The notes below the pieces were generated by a model. That model was given only the letters and a program-made list of their open reading frames with translations. It was not told where the DNA came from and did not search any database. The translations under genes were made by a program, and so were the position numbers. A DNA stretch of 64,000 nt from Diorhabda sublineata. Its lineage: Eukaryota > Arthropoda > Insecta > Coleoptera > Chrysomelidae. This document shows, piece after piece, positions 24,120 through 34,289 of this stretch. Every line of letters starts with the position of its first letter. Positions within the stretch are counted from its first letter, which is position 1. The stretch covers positions 2,495,653 through 2,559,652 of the forward strand of contig NC_079478.1 in NCBI RefSeq assembly GCF_026230105.1, read 5' to 3'.

Positions 24120-25650
24120 CGAGAGAGAGAGAGAGACCGAGAAGATCTATCTACTGAACGAACTAATAACAATCGCCAGATAAAAGTTGAATGTTAAATA
24201 ATGCACAAGAGGGAAGATTCATCAACTCAGCATTGCTAAAAAACGAAGGTCTATCAAGAAAGTTGAATAATCAGTTCTCTTTTTTAGTGCAGGATCAGTT
24301 AAATCAACTAAACTTGTACATCAACCTACAGTTACAGCAAACTCGCACACCTCAAAGTATTTACCTGCAGCTCGTGAGGTTAATCTAACTGTAAATATTT
24401 TGAAAAAGTTGGAAAAACATTAGGAATTATTTGGTTTATTCTAGGCTTCTCTCGAGGGTCAATTTATTCAATTTTGTTTGGTCATTGAACTTTAACATTT
24501 ATTTGAAGTAGTTGAGGTCTTCTACAAAATTATCACTTGGTCATTATCGCCACTCGTTTGTTGAAGACGTTTCCAAATTATTTGTCGCCGGTCCTGCATA
24601 TTTTTTCCTGGTTGTGCAGCCGTATCTACTAAATTAATCCAACTCATAATATTTGTGATTTATTAAGAGATATTTCTTGTGTGTATTAAGGAATTACCTT
24701 TTATGTGAGAAGATTAGGAACGTTTCATCATTTTCGTTTCTTTCGTTTAGAGATCTACGGAACGTTACCCCACTTTCTACCTTCTTTTTATACTATTTTT
24801 TTTATTTTTGGTTGAATCATTTTAGAAGCAACGTGAGGGTTAAATTGAGAAGATTAGTCAAATTGTCAGACGGTCTTTTACCAGGTGGGAATACAACTTG
24901 ATGGTACACAAGAAAAGCTCAAAAAAGATAACGTAGCCGAAAAGATTCAAATTATCATCACAAAGTTATATTTCAAAAACCAAGAAAGTCTGGTAATTTC
25001 TAATAACAAGAATAATACAATTTATTAAAAGAGATAAATTGCAAGGGGATGAATCTGCTAAATACTTAGGAACAGTTAATGATGTTACTGAATTTTTTGT
25101 GTTATGCCTTTTCTTACTAAAGCTAGTGAACATTTTCGAAAGTTTGAGGATTCTATCCATTTTTCCAAGGAGAGTTTGAAGTAATGGCTGACTATAGTAT
25201 TGACGAAGAAGGCATGTGAATACAAGACTCAAGATGAGATTTATTATTGAATATTTTATTTCTTTATTATTTCTACAGAATACATGTTGAAACTGTGCAC
25301 TATACAGAAAAGTGAACGTTACACCAAGAAGATGCGACATCAGCATAATAAATAAATAAAGTTTTCTAAAATTAATTGTAAAAGTGTATGAAACATTTCT
25401 GGCGCTGCGAATAGGATAAAATTAGTACAAATTTGAAATTAAACGAGTCCGTAAGGTAACGGATGAAAACTCTGAAGAAAATAATTTTTTACAGGAGGAC
25501 AATCCTATCCCTGAGACATCCCTTCAAAATCTATGAGATTCGGAATAACGGATAGTATGCCGAAGAAATTGAAAATCTTACTATCAAAGACACGTTCTGC
25601 ACATTGGCTTAGACTAATTAGAAAGAACATTATCCATAAATTCTAAGACT
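24120..25650. other. Stretch without recognisable gene
   Basis: A short GA run (24118-24136) is the only simple repeat. Open frames 24191-24388 (+), 24677-24901 (+) and 24966-25346 (-, 126 codons) have no known domain. The region just before 25650 may belong to the envelope-like relic that follows. Confidence 0.4.
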
Positions 25651-25659
25651 TATTTCTGC

Positions 25660-26460
25660 TTTCAGCTTTAAATTCCCAGTTTACTTATTTATTTGACGAA
25701 ACAAAAGATAATTTACATAAAATCACTGGTACTACGATAAAGAAAATCACATGTGATCCAAATGACACTGACTTAAACTCACTTGAAGCACATATGAACG
25801 ATTTAGAATAAAAAAAAAATGAAAATTCAATAATCAAATATCATTCGGTCTATCTCTCGATACGAGATCCAATAGATTATTAAAAAAAATTAAAAATATG
25901 TCGCCTTTCATAATACAACTATCAATCTAGAAGATGCTGATAAATTCATAATGAAACTTATGAGAACAATCACTTTTTCTTTGGATTTTCAAATCATCTA
26001 AATAGAATTATTCACTATAAGTAAACTTGAAATTCTAAAAAGGCAAAAGCTGTCCTTATTAATGATGAATATCCTTACGAATTAGTGGGATCTTCTAGAT
26101 CATGTGTGACTCCAAAGACAATATTCGTAAGAATCGAAATTCCTATTCTCCGTACCAACACTTCCATAATTCATGAAATTTATTCTTTTCCTAATAATGA
26201 ACCTGAGATGAATTTACCATTCACATCTTTCTATGCCAATATCAAATGGGTCGAAGAATGAAAATGGATTATCAAATCTGTATGAAGTCGATTAGATCCA
26301 GATGTCAAATGCCTACCGTTCAAAACTGTACGAAAACAACTGTAATTAAAAATTTTTATAGAGAAACTAACATAGCATATTTGTTGGGTATCGTTAACCC
26401 CAACAAAATACAAGAAAAAACTGTCAAAACCAGCAATAGTTATAGATGGGAGCCTGTATG
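25660..26460 (+). pseudogene. Possible envelope-like gene relic of an insect LTR retrotransposon
   Basis: Broken plus-strand frames suggest the F-like envelope protein carried by some gypsy/errantivirus and related insect LTR elements. I see a 'FDETKDNLHKITG' piece near 25690-25735, and an acidic 'DLNSLEAHMNDLE' piece near 25769-25808 of the sort that precedes the fusion-protein coiled coil. A hydrophobic strand 'FVRIEIPIL' lies at 26124-26150, followed by 'IIHEIYSFP', resembling the conserved 'F.L.IPI......HVYPLP' strand of F-like proteins. In that family this protein mediates membrane fusion. Multiple stops and frameshifts make it non-functional. No gag, pol or LTRs were recognised nearby. 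The assignment rests on a few short motifs and could be wrong. Confidence 0.35.
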
Positions 26461-26469
26461 GTAAAAAGA

Positions 26470-28480
26470 CTGTTCACAAAATATCATTACCAGACACAGC
26501 ATCCATCGAAAAGCTCAAAATTGCTTGAACTCATGGAGAATTAGGAATAATAGAGCCAGGAATTCTACATCAGATCTCGAACGGCAATTTTATTTACAAA
26601 TTCTCAAAAAAAAAATATCAGAATTCTTTTTGGGCCAAAACTACAACCTGCTCAAGTAAGAATTTTATAAGATTTTTTAGAAGAAGCATCCAAGACTTCG
26701 AGGACGAAGTCAATTCCAAAGGAGAGAGGAAACATGTGAACGGTACATTGTGGAACATTTCTATTTATACTGTTCAAAACACAAATTTTCAAACATAGTA
26801 GATAACAACTATTCCTAATAAACCAGAAGATGATACCCAGGTATTAAGATTATGAGAATATGCTGGGTCCTGAATGAAAATCTGGATTTCTTTAGAGTAT
26901 AGCCGAAAATTATCCACAATACACTAACTTGGCAACAATGTCTTTGTTTATCAATCTATACCAAACTTTAATTTAGTGGCGGAATGCATCTTGGATTTTG
27001 AATGAACCCCAATCGTCCACAATGGCGTTTTCCTAACACTTCCATGATAACAAAACCTAATTGGTTTACCTTGTGTACCGTTTCCGGACAAAAGAAAATT
27101 ATGCACAATATTTTTTCATCAGTTTTTGACTCGCTTTGATGAGTTATTAGATGATGTTATTTGGACAAGTAGAAATAAAAAACGTTGCTACGGTCAAACG
27201 TCAAAAACCAAGCAATTTAGTATTGAATATTACGAATTGTTCCACCAATTTTTTTCCGAGAAGGTATTTATCAGAACAAAAGTTCCTTTCATTCACCAAA
27301 ATAATATCCAAATACAAACCCAATAGGAAATAATACTATCGAGACGATATACGTACTGGAGCATATATATGTACATATTGATTTCGTCGTATTTTCGATA
27401 TAATGCAAAATTTTGTTGATTTTATTTCACGTAGCAATCTCTAAACGCCACAGTGATTACAAACATGTAACGGAAATAGTGGATATATTTGAATAGAAAT
27501 TTGCAAATGCTTCAAATTACTTACAAAAACTTCCAAGCATTACCATAACATTTATTGTTTACTTTTACCACATAAAATATTTCAAGTTTTGCATGATACT
27601 CAACTTAGAATTAGTACCGATAAATTCTGAAATAAATCACCTCGAATTTACACTTTCTAGTTTGATTGAAATTATTGCAGCTTCGTTAAAGTAATCCACG
27701 AGAGACTAAGAAATTTTCTATGATAAATGATCTTATTCGTAGCATGAGTATTTTACTTGGAAGCAAATACCAGTCGTTGCGGATAAATAACTCAAATTCT
27801 TTCTAAGACTTAATAATTTATAAAACTTGAGTTGATGATCTCTCAGTTTTATTATTTTAAACACTGTTCTGAGTCTCTTGTTTGTTAGCCATACCGAAAA
27901 GTGCTAATTAACTGAAAATATGCTTGAACCTGTTTAATAACTTGAAACAGAATCGGATTAAGCAAAATATATAGTTGAGTCGAGCCCTAGAATGAATTTA
28001 TTCGGATAAAAAAAAACGACTCGAAATAATATAGATGGGTTGCTACTACACACTTTCACACATTCAAAAAAGGAAACAATTCTAATCGTTTTCTAATTAC
28101 TTATTTTTCATTATTACAAATGTAGAAAATAAAACTATTTTTGTAGAAAAGTATAGAACAGAATTTACTTCTTTTTTCAATATATTTTAAAGGTTTATCC
28201 TTATAAATGCGTTGTATTTTCATTGGAAAAGGCATGATAAAAAAAAGTGAATCACTTTTCTGTGCCGTATGGATCAGTTTGCTCATTGATTGCACTGGTC
28301 AACAATGATTTTTTCCAAAATTGGGAACAAACGATGCAGTTTTTATTTAAGTTTTTTCCCAATTTTAACTAAAATTATTGAGATGAAATAAAATAACAGA
28401 GATATTTAAACAGTAAACTGCCTTGATACCTTTTTTGTGTCATTACAAAGAACGGTTCCAGAAGTAACTGGCCCAACAAA
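26470..28480. other. Stretch without recognisable gene
   Basis: Possible continuation of the preceding relic to about 26900, but nothing is assignable. The two overlapping frames at 27126-27333 (+) show no known domain. The rest is AT-rich filler. Confidence 0.4.
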
Positions 28481-28489
28481 GAAAACACA

Positions 28490-29215
28490 ACAATTTTAGA
28501 GAAAACAATATTTATTTTTCGGCGAACTTCAATAAGTTCGCGATACTCTTTTTATAATAAGAATCGTCAAGTTCCTCATGATAGTCATCAACTGCTAACA
28601 TCACCTACTCATTTTTGGAAAATCTGACCAGAAAATAATCCGTGGGTGTTAAATTTGTTAAAGGGTACATGAGGTATTAATTTTGGTCATTGTAATAACG
28701 GATGTGTGACCTGGTGCATTGTCTTGATGAAACAACACTTTCTTCTTAACCAATTACGGTCGTTTTTTCTCGATTTCTTCGTTCAATCGTTGAAATAAGT
28801 TCGCAAAATACTCGCGTTGATAGTTTTTCCTATTTCAAGAGAGCCAATGAAAATTACTACTACTATGTCTGCTAGCTCGCCCACTTTAAGTCGACGCTCA
28901 TCCATTACCGCTTTGTGGATTTTCTTCAACATTTCCTGGAGTCAACCACTGCGATGATGATCTTCGCAGGTCGTAGGGCTTCGTTTAAACTTAGCTACCC
29001 AATATTTTGTTGATAACGAAAGGAGCAGTCTAACCCAGAACAGAATCTACATCAGCTTTTATATTGGTTGGGCTAAGACCTTTTAAATAAATAATATTGA
29101 TGACATAACGATGACAAATTCTTACAATGTTTACAAATTCACTGAAAAGGTTGCCAAATAAATACAATACAACGTGGGGTCTTCAAACTTGAAACGTATG
29201 CTGTATAGATTGTGC
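28490..29215 (-). pseudogene. Mariner transposase relic C, internally deleted
   Basis: Minus-strand reading gives 'KYWVAKFKRSPTTCEDHHRS' near 29010-28950, then 'EMLKKIHKAVMDERRLKVGE' and 'LADIV' near 28940-28865. Without the expected middle third it jumps directly to 'VIFIGSLEIGKTIN' near 28855, followed by 'NWLRRKCCFIKTMHQ' and C-terminal remains down to about 28490. The block holding the first catalytic 'MDETW' is missing, probably through one internal deletion at about 28860. The wording matches relic G (49540-50500) better than A and B, so C and G are one family. Confidence 0.8.
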
Positions 29216-29219
29216 TCTC

Positions 29220-30350
29220 TCTAGGTGAGGCCATGTACTTCTGGCATTATCCTGATATGAAATCCTCCAAGTACTTCACTTGTCATTCAGATAGTGGAAC
29301 TTGATGCTGTTTGTCAAATCTGTCATCATATTGTGTGTGCACAATTCCTTCATAATTTGGTGCTTTATGGTTAAAGTAGAAAGGGCGGAGATGTTCTATC
29401 ACGTGGCTGATACGTTGGCACCAATATTTATATGAATCGAATCAAATTCCGGTCGGTCTTTTACTAATTGCTAATTGAAAAATAAGTTTAACTTTTTATT
29501 TTTTTAGTTATTTGTATTCTGTTTATATGGTTAACATCAACATATACATGATAGCAAAACTCTAGTTACCACCCGTGGCGGACACAATTTCGAAATTCTA
29601 TTTAAATATTATTTTTGATATTTAAAATATACATCATTGCTTTCTTAAGAATCAAACTTCTCATACGGTGTGAAGGCACATTTTAATACAAGAAATATTC
29701 TTTGGTGAAGAATTAACATTATTGGAAACAAAGAATTCGTGTCTTCATATATCCTTCATAATATATTACAAGACCGTTCCTAATTCAAATGAAATATATT
29801 TGAATTAGATTTTTTATTTCATTCTAAATGACATAATGAAACGTTGTGGGATTAGTATTATTTGATTCTCTATTTTTTCAAACACCGTTATATACATTCA
29901 GTCATGCTTATATCTGCAGGGAACTCCCCCTTTTTTACATTTCATGCATTAGTTTGATTAAAAGTAGACACAGTTCGTCGAATTGGAATGAACCAGCTAA
30001 AACACGTTTGATCTCGCCGTAAAAGTCCTTTCCTCATATAATCTACCATCAGGGTGGTTTCTCAGGACAAAAGCGACCATTATCAAATACATTTGTCCTT
30101 TGATTCACAGGGTATTCCATTGTAAGGCAATCATTACAGTTTTTCGAGATAATTTTTAATTGAGAATTAAAAAAATAGTTTTGAATGATACTAATAAATA
30201 GACGTGTACTGAATTGAGAAAAAAATTAAAAAATTTCAAAGAGATACATAAAAACTTCGGATAGTCCGAAAAAGTTTCAATGATAGATTTTTTATCGACA
30301 ATAATTTTATTTCTAAAAATTGTACGATAAGTAAAAAATGTATCTAATAT
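29220..30350. other. Stretch without recognisable gene
   Basis: No recognised feature on either strand. Confidence 0.45.
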
Positions 30351-30359
30351 AGCGCATCA

Positions 30360-30850
30360 CTTTTCTAACTTCCCATTCGCTAGCGATCCTTTCCTCAAAC
30401 CATATTTTCCTAATTAGTTAAACTTTGTTATCTCCATACTTTATCAGTTCTATGTTCATTCTATATTCATGCACTACGATTTCTTATTTTACTTATTATT
30501 TCCTCAACTTCTATTGTTCTTTCTTCTGATCAGATCACTTGAAGATTCTCCTCCTGTTCCTCGTCCTCTTCTGTTTTTGGAGGAGTAGGTAAGTCCTTGG
30601 AGTATTAGCTCAAATTCATTCTTGACGTCCTGTTTGTAAATTTTATTAAATTTTTTCACTTTTATGTGTTTATATTTGAACTTTCCTTTTCAATTTCTCT
30701 AACAATATTATCTATCCGCTCACATTTACTTTTCTTTACCAACTTATTACGCTTCCTTCTAATTATTTCGTATTGCTTTCAGTCTTCAATTTTGTTTGTG
30801 TCTGCCTCCTCCAGTAGCATCCCATTGTGAGTGAGCAAGAACCAACAAGT
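30360..30850 (-). pseudogene. RTE-like retroelement fragment, start of the RT domain
   Basis: Read on the minus strand, a lysine/arginine-rich linker ('YEIIRRKRNKLVKKSKCE', about 30770-30715) is followed by 'LIKFTNRTSRMN' near 30640, an acidic 'TPPKTEEDEEQEEN' stretch near 30580-30545, 'IEVEEIISKIRN' near 30510, and then 'MNIELIKYGDNKV' with 'IRKIWFEERIASEWEV' near 30462-30375. RTE-like proteins read 'I..L.N.KAPGPD.I..ELIKYGG...L..L...IW.EE.IP.EW'. The 'APGPD' box has decayed. The same family supplies the C-terminal fragments at 9.4, 19.6 and 55.5 kb. Confidence 0.65.
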
Positions 30851-31139
30851 TATAATGGAATTTTTATATTCGAATCCTAAATAGATCATTACAGATTTCC
30901 AAAAATAACTTTGTAAATACGTTTTGTTTCCCCGATAACTCATTTGGTCATTAAGAGATGAAATGATTTTGAACAGTCATGTCAAAGATACGGCTCGCAA
31001 GCCGCTCCAAGCCTCTGGGCCGTATCAATAAGGCCCGCGATCGCAATGTGTCACAGAAAGAAGGATCATGTCTTTTAGAGCTTTTACATTAAGTCGATTC
31101 CTCTACGTATGTTTTAAATACTCGTACTCTCAAGTCTAC

Positions 31140-31950
31140 GGATGTTTATAAATAATTTCAAGGGAAGCGCTTGCCTGTAAAAGAGAGAAATAACTGAAGA
31201 ACTATTAAAGTACATTCCATTGACAGGTACTGCAACAGCAAATGATATTTAATCTGCAATTGAGCATTTGATGGAAGAATATGAACTCGACTGGAATATA
31301 CTTGGCAGCACAACTACGGATGGCGCTTCTTTCAAGGCTGGCAAACATTCGAGCGATTTAACTAAATTAAAACAGAAAATATCAGGGAATTTTGTGGGAT
31401 TTCACTGTATAATTCATCAGGAATCATCGGCATCCAATCATTTAGAAATCCCTCTGTTGAGAAGTAGTTTTAGAAAGATTTTTTGAATTACGTTCAAGCT
31501 TTCATGTTAGAAAAAGGCAAACAATGACAATGACTGGTGGATTCATTGTGCCTTTTTGGTAGATATGAATAAGCACTTGACTAAACTGAATATAAATTTA
31601 AAGGGTAAAAATTTGATTGTCACTTAAATGTATTATATATTCAAGCCTTTGAAGCAAAGTTGAGGCTGTGGAAAAATCAAGTAAAATTTCAAACTTCGAA
31701 CCATTTTCTTCATTTAAAATCATTTGGCACAGTGAACCAAAAAAATGGATGAATATTCTCAACTTCTGCAAAATTGGATTACGGAATAAACAATCGTTTT
31801 AAAGACTTTCATAAAATGAATGAAATGGAAAATTACTTCAACGAACCAATGATCTTGTCAAAAACAAGAGAAGTCAGCTATCTGAATCCTCGAGCTCAAC
31901 AAAATTACCTACCATCTTTCATAACTTTGATATGATTCTTAATAACCGTA
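31140..31950 (+). pseudogene. hAT-superfamily transposase relic (ZBED5/FAM200-like)
   Basis: 'LPVKEREITEEL' leads, across frameshifts, into an open frame at 31268-31486. It contains 'LMEEYELDWNI', 'TTDGASFKAGKHSSDLTK' and 'VGFHCIIHQESSASNHLE'. This is the hallmark block of hAT transposases related to the vertebrate ZBED5/FAM200/SCAND3 group ('..CTDGA..M.G...G.........HC..HR.AL....'). The aspartate of 'TDGA' is one of the presumed catalytic residues. Downstream, 'AFEAKLRLWKNQ' near 31650-31685 and 'FKDFHKMNEMENYF' near 31803-31840 fit the helical insertion region. The BED finger and the C-terminal dimerisation domain are not seen. Confidence 0.75.
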
Positions 31951-31959
31951 TATTATATA

Positions 31960-32830
31960 ATTTAATAGGTAAAATGTTATAATAATTCAGTTCATTTTTT
32001 TTATATCATTTAGCCCACCTACGAATTAAAAATTTAATATATGACCCTCTAAAAAATTGAGTTTGACACCAATTCCACAGAATAATTTGCATTGAAATTT
32101 TATTTGACCAAGAATAATAATCCTTTTCTCCCCTGAGGAATTTGCACGATGCATCATTTCATAAAAATCATTCTGTTGTAAAGTTTTTTATGTTTAAAGG
32201 CAATTACAACAATTGAATAGGTAAATAGCGACAGGAATTGTTTTCTGTATCCTCTCGGTATAAAAGTCCCAACTTTTTAATACATAATTTACCTGTTCTG
32301 TGCAGATAAACTCAACCGTAATAATTTGCTAACCCTATACCTTGAAATTCTTTATATTAATACTTATCCTCTTTATTTGTTTTTTGCTTTCCGCCCGCAC
32401 AACTCACAATCCCATAATAATTCATGCATCACATTTTCCGGGAAAATAGCATAACACGGGGGCTGCTCAATGAAAAATTCATTTCTACATAAGTCCCTTC
32501 AGTGCAGTCTGTATATTTAATTGAAATCCCTCGGTACGGCCCTCGGCAGCTTTTTCGACGAGAAAATAGTATTCGGCTTTTTCGCCACGTGACTTGAATG
32601 TAATAATTAATGAGGAAATGTTGTATAGAAGTCGACCGCCATACCATGATAAGATTTAAGATGATTGTCAATAATAAATTAGAGATTTATTGGAAGCTGA
32701 ATGGAATATCAAGTTAGATAGCTATACATAGTTGACTAGAATCAACACAAATTAATGCATCGTTCAAGTCTGGGGGCTCCTACATGCATTGATATGAAAA
32801 TAGCTTTTTATTAAAATAATAAAAATTTAT
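31960..32830. other. Stretch without recognisable gene
   Basis: No recognised feature. The minus-strand frame 32429-32671 is judged chance. Confidence 0.45.
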
Positions 32831-32836
32831 TACCAA

Positions 32837-33265
32837 ATAGTTTTGGGTGTATCCAAAACTCCCAATTTCGAAAAGTTGATTCAAGTCAAAATTAGACCGA
32901 CAGTCAGGTTGATAAAAGTGACAAATCATACTGGACCAGAATGGATCTATTCGAGTTATAGACGTAGCAACAGTTGAATAAAAGATCCGGTAGAATTACT
33001 CAAAAAACAATTGGAATTACAGAAAACGCAAGGAGATGAGGATCAGAAAAACAAAAAGCCATTTCCGAGACCGAACTAAAAGACTTACGAACACTTCTTG
33101 GAATGTACTAAATCCATATTAACACCATCGAGAATGCTTAGTAATCATCACAAAGGTATTTTGAAACCTAAGGATGTCAAACTTCGATCGAAAGTTAAAA
33201 CAAACAATTTGTTAGAAAGGCATAGTACTACTACAATGAAATATTGGTCCGAACCGTATATTTAA
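32837..33265 (+). pseudogene. Unidentified decayed protein-coding segment
   Basis: One frame runs 143 codons to a TAA at 33263-33265 with only two internal nonsense codons (TGA 32975-32977 and TAA 33077-33079) and no frameshift. Its composition is strongly protein-like: 'NFEKLIQVKIRPTVRLIKV', 'NHTGPEWIYSSYRRSNS', 'DPVELLKKQLELQKTQGDED', then 'LTPSRMLSNHHKGILKPKDV' and a C-terminal 'TTTMKYWSEPYI'. I recognise no family. The basic C-terminal part and the heptad-like 'ELLKKQLELQ' suggest a cellular regulatory or scaffold protein rather than a transposase. The lack of introns and the in-frame stops favour a retro-copied or otherwise dead gene fragment. An (ATAAT)n run follows the stop directly. 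Confidence 0.5.
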
Positions 33266-33286
33266 ATAATATAATATAATATAATT
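33264..33286. repeat. Short ATAAT tandem repeat
   Basis: About four units of 'ataat' directly after the terminal stop of the decayed segment at 32837-33265. This could be a degenerate 3' tail or simple slippage. Confidence 0.6.
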
Positions 33287-33289
33287 TAT

Positions 33290-33632
33290 TACAGTATTTT
33301 TTTTATATTTTGTTCATAAAGTTTTCTGGCTAACATTTGGGTTTTTAGTACCATTTAACATAAAAATAATTTCATCAGAAAAGATTACAGTGGAAACGGT
33401 GGAGGTTTTCCATCACGAGATTGATACAGGGTGTTTCAAAAAAGGTAATCCCTTCTCTAGGATAGAAAAAAAAATGAAAAATATTTGAGGTTTCCTCAGT
33501 AACAAATTTTGAAGAAATAAGAAAGTATTTGGATTTTCTTGATTTAAAATAATAATGTATTTGGAAATATAAAACAAATTACATAACAACGGTAGAATAT
33601 GATCTAAAATTATGATTAAAGAAGTTTTTTAC
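33290..33632. other. Stretch without recognisable gene
   Basis: AT-rich. The phrase 'acagggtgtttcaaaaaa' (33426-33443) resembles termini of various insect DNA transposons, but no partner end was found. Confidence 0.4.
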
Positions 33633-33637
33633 AAAAA
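33633..33637 (-). terminator. Pol III terminator of tRNA-Val
   Basis: On the minus strand a TTTTT run starts 3 bases downstream of the tRNA 3' end, the simple T-tract that stops RNA polymerase III. A second T-rich tract is not needed. Confidence 0.8.
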
Positions 33638-33639
33638 TG

Positions 33640-33712
33640 TGGTTCCGCCCGGGATCGAACCGGGGACCTTCTGCGTGTGAAGCAGACGTGATAACCACTA
33701 CACTACGGGACC
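33640..33712 (-). tRNA. tRNA-Val (anticodon CAC)
   Basis: Minus strand, 73 nt, folding into a standard cloverleaf. Acceptor GGTCCCG pairs with CGGAACC with one C-A mismatch (positions 4-69). The D arm contains 'TAGTGGTTATCA', the anticodon stem-loop is 'TCTGC TTCACAC GCAGA' with CAC at positions 34-36, the variable loop is 'AGGTC', the T arm is 'CCCGG TTCGATC CCGGG', and the discriminator is A. There is no intron. The internal A box (in 'TAGTGTAGTGGTTATCACG') and the B box 'GGTTCGATCCC' are intact, and a T5 terminator follows. It reads GUG valine codons. The sequence is very close to other animal tRNA-Val(CAC). The single acceptor mismatch is the only oddity. No other tRNA was recognised in the window. 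Confidence 0.95.
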
Positions 33713-33713
33713 T

Positions 33714-34050
33714 CTGTTATACTTTCCTTAAATACTGTACAATTCGTACGAGTCAATTCCTTTTACTCAAATATTTTTAAAGAAACAATGTATAATTTCG
33801 TTCATGCAAATTTATCCCACCGGCGTCGCGATGAGGATAAGGGGGAGCCTCCTTCCCCACTCGCAGTGGGCAGTTGGAAAGTTGGAAATTTTTAGGCGAG
33901 TTGGGAAATTTAGGAAAGGTGAAAAATTACTCGTGTAATCGTGTAACGATACACATCCACTATGTCCTTCTAGGTTTACTATTTTCTACAATACTAATAA
34001 AAGATGTTGAGAGAAAATTACATTGTGTCATGTCATTAAAGTTCAATTTT
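33714..34050. other. 5' flank of tRNA and unassigned sequence
   Basis: The upstream region of the tRNA (minus-strand sense) holds no gene. A GC-richer patch at 33818-33875 ('accggcgtcgcgatgagga') has no recognised function. Confidence 0.4.
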
Positions 34051-34053
34051 AAT

Positions 34054-34285
34054 TGACCTAGTCTTATGAAAATTGGATTCTCGGGTTTTTAGGCCGTCGT
34101 CGTTGGTTTACTTTAGTACTCGACTGTAAACCGAGCAACAGTCAACATCTCTATTGAAAATGCCAGGCACTGGATCAGGCGAAACGTCTAGTACTAAGTA
34201 AACCAACGACGGCGGCCTAAAAACCCGACAATCCAATTTCCATAAGACGATGGCCTCGAAAGCCTTAAACAACTGACCTAGTCTT
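34054..34285. mobile_element. Foldback insertion flanked by a 12-bp direct repeat
   Basis: The 12-mer 'tgacctagtctt' occurs at 34054-34065 and again at 34274-34285. Between them, arms 34061-34120 and 34190-34248 are inverted copies of each other with few mismatches ('gggtttttaggccg.cgtcg' and 'ttggtttac'), separated by 69 bases. That spacer contains 'GACTGT...ACAGTC', a second hairpin, and ends 'tggatcaggcgaaacgtcta'. The flanking repeat looks like a target-site duplication. Together with the GAAACGTC motif this suggests a very short Penelope-type or hammerhead-bearing insertion. It has no coding capacity. Confidence 0.6.
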
Positions 34286-34289
34286 GTAT

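Noticed and set aside
33426..33443. 'acagggtgtttcaaaaaa' as a transposon terminal repeat
   Set aside because: No inverted partner within several kilobases; only recorded in the gap description.
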